64,000 bases of DNA from Rhodococcus marinonascens NBRC 14363 (GCF_001894885.1 NZ_BCXB01000019.1:1-64000), one strand, 5' to 3'. Shown: positions 32,159 through 41,453, numbered from the stretch's first letter. Notes: generated from the letters alone by a model not told the origin. A program made the numbers and translations.

Positions 32159-34321
32159 GTGGCTGTAGTAGACGATCGGGGCCGTTCCGAATACGCGGGT
32201 CCGCCTGACACGGAACCCGGTGAGGAGTTCGGTCGGCAGCCACCACAGGACATGGCGGCCGAGCAGTCGGTGTTGGGCGGCATGCTGCTCAGTAAGGACG
32301 CCATCGCGGACGTGCTCGAGGTGCTCCGGCCCGACGATTTCTACCGCCCCGCCCATCAGTCGGTGTACGACGCCGTCCTCGACCTCTACGCCCGCGGTGA
32401 ACCCGCCGATCCGGTAACAGTGTCCGCTGAACTCGACCGCCGCGGCGAACTCCGTCGTATCGGCGGAGCGCCCTATCTGGTGACGCTCACCCAGACGGTC
32501 CCTACTGCCGCCAACGCCGGCTACTACGCCGAGATCGTGTCGGAAAAGGCGATCTTGCGGCGCCTCGTCGATGCCGGTACGCGGATCGTGCAATACGGCT
32601 ACACCGGTGCCGACGGCCAGGACGTCGCCGAGGTCGTCGACCGTGCGCAGGCGGAGATCTTCGAGGTCACCGAACGTCGTACTACCGAAGACTTCGTCCC
32701 CCTCGAGCAGTTGCTACAGCCGACGATGGACGAGATCGACTCCATCGCCAGCCGCGGCGGAATCTCACTCGGCGTGCCCACCGGCTTCGTCGAACTCGAC
32801 GAGGTCACCAACGGCCTCCACCCCGGTCAGATGATCATCGTCGCGGCCAGGCCCGGTGTGGGTAAGGCGCTCGCCCTCGATACACCCCTCGCTACCCCCG
32901 CGGGCTGGACCACCATGGGTGAGGTCCGGGTCGGCGACCACCTGATCGACGCCGACGGCAAGCCCACCCGCGTCGTCGCGGCCACCGACGTCATGCACGG
33001 TCGGTCATGCTACGAGGTGGAATTCTCCGACGGCACCGTCCTCGTCGCCGATGCTCAACATCAGTGGCTGACGAGGGTTGACGGCTTGCCTGCCATCCAC
33101 ACCACGGATCAGATTGCCGGGTCGCTCGAGCGTGGGCATCATGTCGCGCATACCGGCGCGCTTCAGCTGCCGTCGTCGAGCGTCAGTGTCGACCCCTACG
33201 CGTTGGGGGCCTCGCTCACTACGGGCAGCATTGCAGTGGCGGCCAAGCGCGTTCCGGCGGAGCTGCTGCGCGGCTCGGAGCTGGAGCGGCGCGAGCTGCT
33301 GGCCGGTCTGCTCGACGCAGGCGGTTCGGTCGGCGACGACGGTTCGGTTTGCTTCGAGGCCAAGAATGTTCCGCTTGCGGACGATGTTCACGAACTGGTC
33401 GTCGGGTTGGGATACGACTGCCGACGCATCGCCGGCCACCTGACCTTCTCCGCCAATGACGAGGTGTTCCAACTTCACCGGAAGGCGATCCGGCACAAGG
33501 AACTTCGTGGTGAGGTCAGCGGCTCGCGCCGCATAGTCGACGTGCGCCGGATCGAGAGCGTTCCCGTGCGGTGCGTCGAGGTCGACAACGCAGATCACCT
33601 GTACCTCGCGGGCCGTTCGATGGTGCCCACGCACAATTCCACGCTGGGCATGGACTTCCTGCGTTCCTGTTCCGTAAAGAACGGCATGGCCAGCGTCATA
33701 TTCTCCCTGGAGATGAGCAAGACCGAAATCGTCATGCGTCTGCTGTCTGCGGAGGCAAAGATCAAACTCGGCGATATGCGCTCCGGCAAGATGACCGACG
33801 ACGACTGGACCAAACTCGCCCGCCGCATGAGTGAGATCAGTGAGGCGCCGCTCTTCATCGACGACTCCCCCAACCTCACCATGATGGAGATCCGCGCCAA
33901 GGCTCGCCGGCTCAAGCAGAAGCACGACATCAAACTCATTGTGGTGGACTACCTTCAGCTGATGACGTCCGGTAAGAAGGTCGAGTCGCGCCAGCAGGAA
34001 GTCTCCGAATTCTCGCGCAGCCTCAAGCTTTTGGCGAAGGAACTCGAGGTTCCCGTGGTCGCCATCTGCCAGCTGAACCGTGGCCCCGAACAGCGAACGG
34101 ACAAGAAGCCGATGGTTTCCGACCTTCGTGAGTCGGGCTCGCTCGAGCAGGACGCCGACATGGTCATCCTGCTACACCGTCCCGACGCCTTCGAACGCGA
34201 CGACCCACGCGGCGGTGAGGCCGACCTCATCCTGGGCAAGCACCGCAACGGTCCGACGGCGACAATCACTGTGGCACACCAACTTCACCTGTCCAAGTTC
34301 GTGGACATGGCGCGGGGGTAG
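32159..34321 (+). CDS. dnaB: replicative DNA helicase DnaB, intein-containing precursor, 720 aa
   Basis: DnaB unwinds the fork ahead of the replisome. The N-terminal domain (PPQDMAAEQSVLGGMLLSKD) and linker run to about residue 230. The RecA-like ATPase domain has Walker A ARPGVGK/S, Walker B LIVVDYLQLM and RESGSLEQDADMVI. An intein (residues 237-493) splits Walker A between GK and S, so splicing is needed for activity. The joined exteins give 463 residues, normal for DnaB. I choose GTG 32159 (VAVVDDRG, matching mycobacterial DnaB starts) with GGAAGG upstream; a GTG seven codons earlier is the alternative. Monocistronic after the rplI terminator. Confidence 0.95.
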   Translation: MAVVDDRGRSEYAGPPDTEPGEEFGRQPPQDMAAEQSVLGGMLLSKDAIADVLEVLRPDDFYRPAHQSVYDAVLDLYARGEPADPVTVSAELDRRGELRRIGGAPYLVTLTQTVPTAANAGYYAEIVSEKAILRRLVDAGTRIVQYGYTGADGQDVAEVVDRAQAEIFEVTERRTTEDFVPLEQLLQPTMDEIDSIASRGGISLGVPTGFVELDEVTNGLHPGQMIIVAARPGVGKALALDTPLATPAGWTTMGEVRVGDHLIDADGKPTRVVAATDVMHGRSCYEVEFSDGTVLVADAQHQWLTRVDGLPAIHTTDQIAGSLERGHHVAHTGALQLPSSSVSVDPYALGASLTTGSIAVAAKRVPAELLRGSELERRELLAGLLDAGGSVGDDGSVCFEAKNVPLADDVHELVVGLGYDCRRIAGHLTFSANDEVFQLHRKAIRHKELRGEVSGSRRIVDVRRIESVPVRCVEVDNADHLYLAGRSMVPTHNSTLGMDFLRSCSVKNGMASVIFSLEMSKTEIVMRLLSAEAKIKLGDMRSGKMTDDDWTKLARRMSEISEAPLFIDDSPNLTMMEIRAKARRLKQKHDIKLIVVDYLQLMTSGKKVESRQQEVSEFSRSLKLLAKELEVPVVAICQLNRGPEQRTDKKPMVSDLRESGSLEQDADMVILLHRPDAFERDDPRGGEADLILGKHRNGPTATITVAHQLHLSKFVDMARG
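32867..33637 (+). other. class 3 intein in DnaB with degenerate LAGLIDADG region, 257 aa
   Basis: Residue 1 is alanine (ALALDTPLATPAGWTTMGEV), not Cys or Ser. The class 3 triplet is present: Trp67 in AQHQWLT, Cys236 in VRCVEVDN and Thr255 in the terminal VPTHN, with Asn257 last and Ser as the +1 extein residue. Class 3 inteins splice through a branched intermediate on the internal cysteine. The middle holds one worn LAGLIDADG-like motif (LAGLLDAGG, last acid lost) and a weak first one (DPYALGASL). The endonuclease is therefore probably dead while splicing residues are intact. Confidence 0.85.
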
Positions 34322-34418
34322 TAGTTCTTGGCCGGGTTCGGGTCGAAGCTGCTTAACCCTTGTCCACCGTTTGGGGGAACCCCCATCGTGAACCGAGATC
34401 GTATGGCATGCTTTTCGC

Positions 34419-34976
34419 ATGAAGCTGCAACTCGCTACGTCCTTCCTGGCCATAGGTGTCCTAACGCTTACGGGTTGTGGCGGGAACACGGAAGGTAAGT
34501 CAGAAGCCCAGGAATCCGCTCCGACGACTGCACTGAGCACGCCCACCACCACCTCCGAGATGCGCACTCCTGCCCCGTCGCCGAGTAAAGCGGAGGTAGC
34601 GGCGCCCAGCACGTACCAGGTGCCGGCACCAGCGCCCGCACCAGCGCCCGCGCCGGCAGCCGCACCGGTCCCGGCCAAGCCGCAGATCAGTGCCAGTCAA
34701 CGGAACGCCGTCCGGTCTGCCGATCAGTACATCGACATGATGGCCTTCTCCCGCAGCGGACTGATCGAACAGCTTGAGTTCGAAGGCTTCTCCGTCGCGG
34801 ATGCGACGTACGCGGTGGACAGTTTGAATGCGGACTGGAACAAGCAGGCTGGGCTGAGTGCCGAGCAGTATCTCGACATGATGTCGTTCTCCAGGTCGGG
34901 ACTGATCGAGCAGCTGGAGTTCGACGGCTTCACGAGAGCGCAGGCTGAGCACGGAGCCAACGCAGCGTACAGATAA
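34419..34976 (+). CDS. Ltp-family host-cell-surface lipoprotein, 185 aa
   Basis: Lipoprotein signal (MKLQLATSFLAIGVLTLTGC) followed by a Pro/Ala/Ser/Thr linker with an APAPAPAP run to about residue 90. Two ~40-residue Ltp repeats follow, with nearly equal cores YIDMMAFSRSGLIEQLEFEG and YLDMMSFSRSGLIEQLEFDG. Ltp domains occur in actinobacterial and firmicute surface lipoproteins; one phage homologue blocks DNA injection of other phages. A role in phage exclusion here is possible but only by family. Confidence 0.8.
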   Translation: MKLQLATSFLAIGVLTLTGCGGNTEGKSEAQESAPTTALSTPTTTSEMRTPAPSPSKAEVAAPSTYQVPAPAPAPAPAPAAAPVPAKPQISASQRNAVRSADQYIDMMAFSRSGLIEQLEFEGFSVADATYAVDSLNADWNKQAGLSAEQYLDMMSFSRSGLIEQLEFDGFTRAQAEHGANAAYR

Positions 34977-35058
34977 GTCCGCACGAACCTTTCGAGTACT
35001 TCCTCCTCGGCGCTGTATGGTCTGGGTTGCACCAATCTATTGTGCCAACCCTGACCGG

Positions 35059-35343
35059 ATGCGCTGGACTCCAAGGGCGTCGAGGGCGGTGACCGACGCT
35101 TTCGCGGAGTTTCTGCACGGTAAGACCGCGACCGCCAGCCAGATCGACTTCGTCAACCTGATCGTCTCGCACCTGACCTGTCACGGGGAGATGGACCCGA
35201 AGCTGCTGTTCGAGTCGCCGTTCACCAACAGCGCCCCGCAGGGACCGACTCAGGCATTCGGGGACGAGCCGGCGGTGCGGTTGGTCCAGGTGATCCGGTC
35301 GATCAACGCGTCCGTCGAGCCGACGGAAGCGGCCAGCGCCTGA
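35059..35343 (+). pseudogene. C-terminal remnant of type I restriction subunit HsdR
   Basis: The ~95 residues (AFAEFLHGKTATASQIDFVN, LIVSHLTCHGEMDPKLLFES and PFTNSAPQGP) match the extreme C-terminus of HsdR (EcoEI-type R subunit C-terminal domain). The DEAD helicase and nuclease parts are absent, and there are no hsdM or hsdS genes nearby, so this is a stub of a lost restriction system. The ATG at 35059 is merely the first in frame. Confidence 0.65.
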
Positions 35344-35364
35344 ACCGGCCGGAGTGCTATGCGC

Positions 35365-36624
35365 TCACTCGGTGACCGACCGTGGGAGTGATAGCGAGAT
35401 CCTCTCTACGACATCCGCGTTCGCCGGATCGTGGAATGGGTCCGGTGGATCCCAGAAAAGGGTGCCGCGCGTGCGCGTACCGAGGTCGACCGGCGTGCGC
35501 TCACCGTCCGGCGTTCGGATGGTGACCTGCCCGTCGGCAGATCGCGAGTCCGCCTCGTCGGCAGCGTGGGCTTTGCCGACCCGAAGGCGTTTCGCCTGCA
35601 ACGCAGCCGCGGCGTCCGGGTCGTCGACTGGTATCAACCGCCCATCCCGGTCGAGCATTCGCACAGGGTGTGCGTCCGGTTCGACACGGACGACACCATG
35701 CCGGCGATCAATCCGCATCACAGGCCGGGGCATGCGGAGGATGAACAGGCGTCCGTTGTCAACGATGGCGCCGCCGCCTTCGGTGCTCACGCGTTCGACC
35801 GCCAATGGCCCGTCGAGGGCGCGGTCGCATCGGAACACGTCGTAGTGGGAGGTAATCCAACACCCACCCGAATCGGCGTGTACGTCACGCGCCCACCTAT
35901 TCCCCGGAGGCTCGATCGTCAGCGGCAATAGGTACTCGGTGATCCGCGGTGGCGTCGAGCGGGTATCGAGGTGCAGGAGAATGGGGTTCGACCGATCCAT
36001 CAACCAGACATCCGCGCCGTCGGCAGACATCGCCCCGGGAGCGAACTCCGAATCGAGGGGCGGCACGTCGTCGAGGTCGAGATCGACCAGAACCCCGGTT
36101 GGGCAGAAGCTTTCGTCGTCCACCAGTGGTTCCAATGTCGACCAGAATCGTTTTGGTGTGGACTCGACCTCGATGAATCGCTCGGTATCTTCGATGGTAC
36201 GGGCACTGTTGTCGGTGCGTTCGACTGGCTGTTCGACCACCCGCAACCGCCGCACCCTGCCCCGAACGGGCACAGGATCTTCCTCCGACCGTCCTGGTCC
36301 GAGGCGGGCGACGAATCTTCCCGTGACTTCGACTGCTCCCGTGACCGGTCGGTCGGACCACCAAGTGGCCGACCAGCCGTCCCCGAACAACCAGATCAGC
36401 CAGTGCAGACCACCGTCCGGGTGAACGCCGGCCCCCTGCCCGAACACCGGCCGTGCAATCCCTCGCGCGGATTGTTCGATGGGTGACGCCACAGAACCAG
36501 TGGGGATGAACTGCACCACCACTTCGACAACATCACCTCGAGAAGGCGGAGCGAGTGAACGATCATCAAAAACTGCACCGGGAATCAGGACCCGGAGTGT
36601 GCGACATGCCGTTTCGGCGATCAT
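35365..36624 (-). CDS. hypothetical protein, beta-propeller-like composition, 419 aa
   Basis: A soluble protein with recurring beta-strand words such as DVWLMDRSNPILLHLDTRST, GGCWITSHYDVFRCDRA and GRLFILRMPRPVMRIDRRHG, suggesting a repeat or propeller fold. The N-terminal third (GDVVEVVVQFIPTG; GLHWLIWLFGDGWSATWW) may be a separate beta domain. I do not recognise a family. I use ATG 36624 (MIAETACRTLRVLIPGAVFD); ATG 36666 would add 14 residues. The open frame continues far upstream, but that part is a shadow of the transporter gene. Divergent from the transporter at 36808. Confidence 0.6.
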   Translation of the reverse strand: MIAETACRTLRVLIPGAVFDDRSLAPPSRGDVVEVVVQFIPTGSVASPIEQSARGIARPVFGQGAGVHPDGGLHWLIWLFGDGWSATWWSDRPVTGAVEVTGRFVARLGPGRSEEDPVPVRGRVRRLRVVEQPVERTDNSARTIEDTERFIEVESTPKRFWSTLEPLVDDESFCPTGVLVDLDLDDVPPLDSEFAPGAMSADGADVWLMDRSNPILLHLDTRSTPPRITEYLLPLTIEPPGNRWARDVHADSGGCWITSHYDVFRCDRALDGPLAVERVSTEGGGAIVDNGRLFILRMPRPVMRIDRRHGVVRVEPDAHPVRMLDRDGRLIPVDDPDAAAALQAKRLRVGKAHAADEADSRSADGQVTIRTPDGERTPVDLGTRTRGTLFWDPPDPFHDPANADVVERISLSLPRSVTE

Positions 36625-36807
36625 CGTCGAACCCCACGCACTCGACGATCCGATGGACGACGCCATCGGGCGCGGGGCTACCTTGCGCCGAACAGTACCG
36701 CACCCTTCAACCAGAGACGGCAACGCCGCTTCAACTGGGCGTGTACCCCCCGTTCCAAGCTGCGCATAATCCGCTCGAGACCGGAAACGATCGCCTATGT
36801 TGGCCGG

Positions 36808-38169
36808 ATGACGATGGCTCCCCCACGGCTGAGTAGATCGACCGTAACCGGCTACTCGCTGGGTTCGGTGGGCACCGGCGGGTTCGCCACCCTCCCCGGG
36901 CTGGTGCTGGCCTACTACCTCACCGACACCCTTGGTGTCGCCGCGGCGGTCGCCTCGGTGGTGGTGTTCGCACCCAAGGCGCTCGACTTGCTGATCAACC
37001 CGTACATCGGTTCCCGCAGCGACGCAGCCGCGGCCCGCACCGGGACACGACGACGGTTCCTGCTCCTCGGCGCGCTGGCCCTGCCGGTGTTCTTCGCACT
37101 CACCTTCGCGGTGCCCGCCGGCGCCTCGACTCTGGTCGGGTGCCTGTGGGTGACCGTGGCGTTCATCTTCGCCGCGATCGCCTTCAGCCTGTTCCAGGTT
37201 CCGTACATCGCGTTGCCCGCCGAGCTCACCGACGACTATCACGAGCGGTCCCGGCTGATGTCCTGGCGGGTCGCGCTGCTCGCCGTCGCGATCCTGCTGT
37301 TCGGTGCGGGTGGCCCCGCGCTGCGCGACCTCGGAGGCGGCGGCCAGCCTGGATACCTTTTGATGGGGATCTTCGCGGGGCTCGCCCTCGGGCTCGGGAT
37401 GCTGGCCGCCTGGCGGATCGCGCCACGCGGACGCAACGTCGACCCCGACGCCGCCCCCGCAGACGCCTCGTCGGGGCACGGGCTCGCGGACAGCCTCGCC
37501 GCGGTGCGCTCGAGCGGCCCGTTCCGATTCCTGCTCGGCGCCTTCGTGCTGCAGGCCCTGGCCACCGGATGCATGCTGGGTGCCGCCCAATACGTGGCCA
37601 CGTACGTGCTCGACTCCGAAGGCTCGGTGTCCGTCCTGTTCGCCGCGCTGGTCGCACCCGCTCTGGCGGTGATGCCGATGTGGATCCGGCTGGTGCGGGC
37701 GTGGGGCAAGCGGGGCGCGTACTTCCTGGCGTCCGGGCTGTTTCTGTCCTCAGCCGTCGCCATGCTCGGCCTCCTCGCCACCCCCGGGCCGTGGGTGTAT
37801 GCGGTGGTCGCGCTGGCGGGCATCGGCTACGCCGGCATGCAGATGCTGCCGATGTCGATGCTGCCGGACGTAATCAGCGACCACGAGAACGCCACTACCG
37901 GATCCGTTCGTGCGGGCGCCTTCAGTGGGGTGTGGACCGCCGCGGAGACCGTGGGATTGGCACTCGGTCCCGCGGTGGTGCTCGCCATCCTCGCCGCCAC
38001 CGGGTTCGTCTCCTCGGCCGGCGGGGAGACCGTCATCCAATCCGACGGAGCCGTCACCGGCATCGTGATCGCCTTCGCCGCCGTGCCCGCCGTCCTCGTC
38101 GTGGCGAGCATGGTCGCGTTGCGCGGATACCGACTAGCAGCCGAGGAACGGAACATGAGCGACAACTGA
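36808..38169 (+). CDS. MFS transporter, GPH (sugar:cation symporter) type, 453 aa
   Basis: Twelve hydrophobic segments with GPH/MelB-like features: the start STVTGYSLGSVGTGGFATLP, the loop IGSRSDAAAARTGTRRRFLL after helix 2 (the D-x-x-x-x-R-x-G-x-R/K pattern) and FSLFQVPYIALPAELTDDYH. It should import a glycoside or related solute with a cation. The substrate is unknown and no catabolic gene is adjacent. ATG 36808 with CCGG upstream gives a weak ribosome site. Confidence 0.8.
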   Translation: MTMAPPRLSRSTVTGYSLGSVGTGGFATLPGLVLAYYLTDTLGVAAAVASVVVFAPKALDLLINPYIGSRSDAAAARTGTRRRFLLLGALALPVFFALTFAVPAGASTLVGCLWVTVAFIFAAIAFSLFQVPYIALPAELTDDYHERSRLMSWRVALLAVAILLFGAGGPALRDLGGGGQPGYLLMGIFAGLALGLGMLAAWRIAPRGRNVDPDAAPADASSGHGLADSLAAVRSSGPFRFLLGAFVLQALATGCMLGAAQYVATYVLDSEGSVSVLFAALVAPALAVMPMWIRLVRAWGKRGAYFLASGLFLSSAVAMLGLLATPGPWVYAVVALAGIGYAGMQMLPMSMLPDVISDHENATTGSVRAGAFSGVWTAAETVGLALGPAVVLAILAATGFVSSAGGETVIQSDGAVTGIVIAFAAVPAVLVVASMVALRGYRLAAEERNMSDN

Positions 38170-38235
38170 TCGAGTCCCTTGCCCGCTTCATGCAATAGGC
38201 GGTTGGGTGGATGCTGATCGACGATGGCGAAACCA

Positions 38236-39201
38236 TCAAGCGGGTGTTTCGGTTGCTACCAATTCCCTCGCTGGGGGTGGTGATGGAGCGAGGATCCATC
38301 GGTGGACGGCGGATCGGTAACTGGCGCATGCCAGCAACGTCCACTGTGTCGAGTTCCAGGAGAATACCGCGACCTGCCCGAATCGGCAGCCGATCTTGCG
38401 GGCGTGATCGTCGGTCAGTCCGGACACTGCAACGCTGAGCTCCTGGTAGGTGCCGTCCTGCGCGCCTCCGACCGTTGCGAATGGCTCCAGGCCACGGCCG
38501 CAAAGATATTCGGTGAGGCGGCGGTAGCTCTCGCGTTCACGTTCGGTCCCGGGAAGTTCACCGGGTTGGCAGGCTGCGATGATGTGCAACGGACCGGCCG
38601 GGGGCCTGGTGTGGCCTGCAGCGTCGTCGGTGGGGATGATGCGAACGGCGCCGGTGGGTAGGTGAATGTCCACGACCGCCTCCGAATAGTCCTGCCAAAG
38701 GACATCGTTGGCGGCGGAGGCGGCCAACGAGGCAGGGCAGCGTCGTACCGCGAAGTCGACTCCGCTTACCCAGATCACGGACACCCCGTGATCGTGGAGC
38801 AGCTCGATCATTTCCTCAGCCGGTTCCTCCGGCAGCAGGATCGACCGGTGACTGTGCTCGAGGTAGCGGGCGTAGTCGAGGATCTGACCTAACGCGGTGC
38901 GCATCGTCGCCCTGTCGATCGTCGCCTTGACCTCGATCAGCTCGCGGTTCGTGTCGTCGAACAGGTCCACCACCAATGTGGTGTCGCCGAACGTGATTCG
39001 CCGACCGCTGACCTGATGCCCAATTCGGCGCAGATAGGTGAGGTAGGTGTTCTGCAGCTGCCCCTCGGTCCGTGAACGCTGCCGCGTAGTTGCAGGCTGC
39101 GCGGCGACCGAGAACTGTTCGACCTGGTGATGTTCGACCTCGCCGGCATTCACGACCACTACGTCAACCAGGAACCCTGCTGTGATGTCCCCCAACGTCA
39201 T
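38236..39201 (-). CDS. PD-(D/E)XK-like nuclease fused to DUF3293 domain, 321 aa
   Basis: The N-terminal half (RTEGQLQNTYLTYLRRIGHQ; LVVDLFDDTNRELIEVKATI; TALGQILDYARYL) fits the restriction-type nuclease fold seen in ScoMcrA-like proteins: acidic D-x-F-D, E-x-K and the downstream Q-L/I-x-D-Y helix. A linker follows. The C-terminal ~80 residues (ESYRRLTEYLCGRGLEPFAT; ARKIGCRFGQVAVFSW) resemble DUF3293. ATG 39201. It could act in DNA restriction or repair; there is no methylase partner nearby. Domain assignments are by eye. Confidence 0.6.
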   Translation of the reverse strand: MTLGDITAGFLVDVVVVNAGEVEHHQVEQFSVAAQPATTRQRSRTEGQLQNTYLTYLRRIGHQVSGRRITFGDTTLVVDLFDDTNRELIEVKATIDRATMRTALGQILDYARYLEHSHRSILLPEEPAEEMIELLHDHGVSVIWVSGVDFAVRRCPASLAASAANDVLWQDYSEAVVDIHLPTGAVRIIPTDDAAGHTRPPAGPLHIIAACQPGELPGTERERESYRRLTEYLCGRGLEPFATVGGAQDGTYQELSVAVSGLTDDHARKIGCRFGQVAVFSWNSTQWTLLACASYRSAVHRWILAPSPPPARELVATETPA

Positions 39202-39291
39202 GCTTTGAAGGTACCGAGGGCACAGACATCCGCGCCCGGGGTCGGCTCTTCGAGAAGTGCCATCACAGACCTGCGCCGAGTTCCACTCCCG

Positions 39292-40182
39292 TCACAGCAG
39301 ACCCGACGCGGCGAGCCCGGTTCGCAGGCGCTCGATGTGCTCGGCCGGCCCCTCCCGCAGCGGCATGCGGAGCTGGTCGGAATCGATGACACCGAGCATC
39401 TTGAGCGCTGCCTTCACCTGGATCGCGCCCTGCGAGGTGTGCATGATTGCGTCGACCGCAGGAATCAGTTGGGTGTGGATCTCGCGTGCACGCGCCAGGT
39501 CGCCCCTGTCCATGCAGGCGATCATCTCTGCGTAGAGGTCGCCTGCGACGTGCCCGACAACCGACACGACTCCGGTGGCGCCCTGCGCGAGGTGGGCGAG
39601 GTTGACTACGTCGTCCCCCGAATACCAGAGAAGATCGGTCTCGGCCATCAGTCGGCTCGCCTCGAACATTTCGCCCTTGGCATCCTTGACGGCCTTGACC
39701 TGCTCGATATCCGAGGCGCGCCGAATCGTGTCGGTCGTCAGGGCGGTTCCGGTGCGGCCGGGGATGTCGTACAGCATGACTGGCGTCTGGCCGCCTGCTT
39801 CGGCGACAAGGCGGAAGTGCTCGAGGATGCAGTCCTGCGGTGGCTTGTTGTAGTAAGGCGTGACCACTAGCAGCGCATCCGCTCCGCGGGCGACCATCTC
39901 CCGAGCCGCGCGCGTGGAGTGCTCGGTGTCGTTGGTGCCGCAACCAGCCATGACCGCGACTCGGTCGCCCACCGCCTCGACGACGGCCTGCACCGAGGAG
40001 TAGTCCTCCTCGTCGGTGGTCGTCGGGGATTCTCCCGTGGTGCCATTGACCAGAAGCCCGTCGTGCCCATGGTTGGCGAGGTGTACGGCGAGCCGCTGCA
40101 GCCCGTCGTAGTCGATCGAGCAATCATTGTGCATCGGAGTCACCATTGCGGTGATCATCCGGCCGAATGGGGTGTCCTCCAT
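39292..40182 (-). CDS. dapA: 4-hydroxy-tetrahydrodipicolinate synthase (DapA family), 296 aa
   Basis: Class I aldolase-type TIM barrel: NGTTGESPT near residue 47, TPYYNKPPQ and YDIPGRTGTAL with the key tyrosine, and the Schiff-base lysine in VKAVKDAKG near residue 165. The reaction joins pyruvate and aspartate semialdehyde in lysine/diaminopimelate synthesis. It is not in the usual dapB-linked cluster, so it may be a second copy or a related pyruvate aldolase. ATG 40182 overlaps the divergent Rep remnant. Confidence 0.85.
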   Translation of the reverse strand: MEDTPFGRMITAMVTPMHNDCSIDYDGLQRLAVHLANHGHDGLLVNGTTGESPTTTDEEDYSSVQAVVEAVGDRVAVMAGCGTNDTEHSTRAAREMVARGADALLVVTPYYNKPPQDCILEHFRLVAEAGGQTPVMLYDIPGRTGTALTTDTIRRASDIEQVKAVKDAKGEMFEASRLMAETDLLWYSGDDVVNLAHLAQGATGVVSVVGHVAGDLYAEMIACMDRGDLARAREIHTQLIPAVDAIMHTSQGAIQVKAALKMLGVIDSDQLRMPLREGPAEHIERLRTGLAASGLL

Positions 40183-40491
40183 GGTTGATAAACACTACGC
40201 CCGACCGTCGCCTTCGGCATCGCCGACCGATCGCGAGATGTGTACGACGCACATCGGAAGACTCCGGCCCGCGGACCATCCCGCCCCGAACTGGGTGGCC
40301 CAGTCCCCGTCCGGGCGCGCGCACCTCGGGTGGTGGCTCGGCCCCAACCACATCTGCCGCACCGATTCAGCCCGCCTGACCCCCATTCGCTACGCGCACC
40401 GCATCGAAACCGGCCTCAAACTCTGTGTCGGCGGCGACTGCTCCTACGGCGGGCAACTCACCAAAAATCCTATCCACCCCGACTGCCGCCG
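40181..40491 (+). pseudogene. fragment of a plasmid/integrative-element replication initiator
   Basis: Residues ADHPAPNWVAQSPSGRAHLG, WWLGPNH, ARLTPIRYAHRIETGLKL and GGQLTKNPIHPDC match the primase-like core of actinobacterial replicase proteins. The preceding and following parts do not, and the reading becomes Arg/Pro-rich after position ~40490. A truncated relic of an integrated replicon, starting on top of the dapA start codon. Beyond it, 40492-40813 contains only uncertain minus-strand frames (near VVVDKTGNTTVVINRATVM). Confidence 0.55.
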
Positions 40492-40814
40492 TCGCCCCGG
40501 AGCGCGGCCAGACGGGCGGCAAGCGCGTCGACGACCCATAACAGTGGCCCGGTTGATGACAACGGTGGTGTTGCCTGTCTTGTCGACCACTACCCCGGGA
40601 AGATGGCTGGCACCGCTGAGCCCGGTGAATGGCAACACGGTCTGCTTGCGCCTGGTCGAGTTGGATCAGCTTTCAGGGCGGTCACTGCCCCGGTCGCGCG
40701 CGGCCCTTGACGAGGCCGTTTCGTAAACGACGGTTTGTGTCCCCTACCTGCGTTCGAATCGGATTTTGGCGTTTCCCAGGGACGTAACCAGGATAATTCC
40801 AAGGGACAAAACGT

Positions 40815-40854
40815 GAAGTGCCCCTCGCTCGCCGGAAGCGAGGAGGGGCACTTC
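40815..40854. terminator. terminator-like hairpin
   Basis: GAAGTGCCCCTCGCT pairs with the right arm ending GGGGCACTTC, with a small bulge and a short loop. It lies just past the stop of the leftward small membrane gene at 40892 and probably ends it. Confidence 0.75.
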
Positions 40855-40891
40855 AGTCTCTCAGATTGCAGCTGATGGAATTGACTCTCGA

Positions 40892-41083
40892 TCACTGAGG
40901 CATGTTCTGCTTCCGCCACATGACAACCGCCGCGGAGAACCAAATTGCCAGAACGATCAGAGCTAGAGACCAGCCGAGGATCCCGCTAAAGTAGTTCCCC
41001 TGCAACATGATCGGGAGCATGACACCCAAAATGACCAATGCCGTACAGGCGGCGTTCAGTATTTGAAACCTCTGTCTGGTCAT
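40892..41083 (-). CDS. small membrane protein, 63 aa
   Basis: Two hydrophobic helices (ILNAACTALVILGVMLPIML and ILGWSLALIVLAIWFSAAVV) around a short polar loop, with a basic start (MTRQRF) and tail (WRKQN). ATG 41083. Followed by a hairpin terminator, which supports a real transcript. Function unknown. Confidence 0.65.
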   Translation of the reverse strand: MTRQRFQILNAACTALVILGVMLPIMLQGNYFSGILGWSLALIVLAIWFSAAVVMWRKQNMPQ

Positions 41084-41255
41084 CCCTCAACTCTCATCCC
41101 CAAGCTTGTGCAAAGCAAGCTCCGAGGGTTCCTCCCCCAACAGCGCCGGCGGCCGCGATGCACGCAGAACAACCAACTGGGGAACCCCTTTAACCTGAGG
41201 ATCTATGAGTTCAAGTGCATATGATGATGGAGGTACCTGGTGAAGCGCTATATCA

Positions 41256-41453
41256 GTGAGACTTGGGCGTGCAGTCCCGCGGCGAGGCCTAGGGGGTCTA
41301 ATCGCCTTGGTCTTCATCATGACGGGTAGCACCTGGGGCGCCCAGGGCTTCAACCTGGCCGCGGGCGGCTTCGTGGCAGGCATGACATGTGGGGTCGCGG
41401 TTGTGCTGCTTATCGCCCGTGCATCGGTGAACTCGGCGGGTCCTGAACGCTAG
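41256..41453 (+). CDS. small membrane protein, 65 aa
   Basis: A basic N-terminus (RLGRAVPRRGLGG) and two hydrophobic stretches (LIALVFIMTGSTWGA; FVAGMTCGVAVVLLIARAS). GTG 41256 is the frame start, but the best ribosome box (GGAGGT) lies about 20 bases upstream and suits a GTG in another frame, so a small frameshift may have occurred. Function unknown. Confidence 0.45.
   Translation: MRLGRAVPRRGLGGLIALVFIMTGSTWGAQGFNLAAGGFVAGMTCGVAVVLLIARASVNSAGPER

Noticed and set aside
36625-37590. Upstream extension of the 35365 gene to 741 residues
   Set aside because: The added part is Glu/Gly/Arg-rich, antisense to the GPH transporter, and has no ribosome site.
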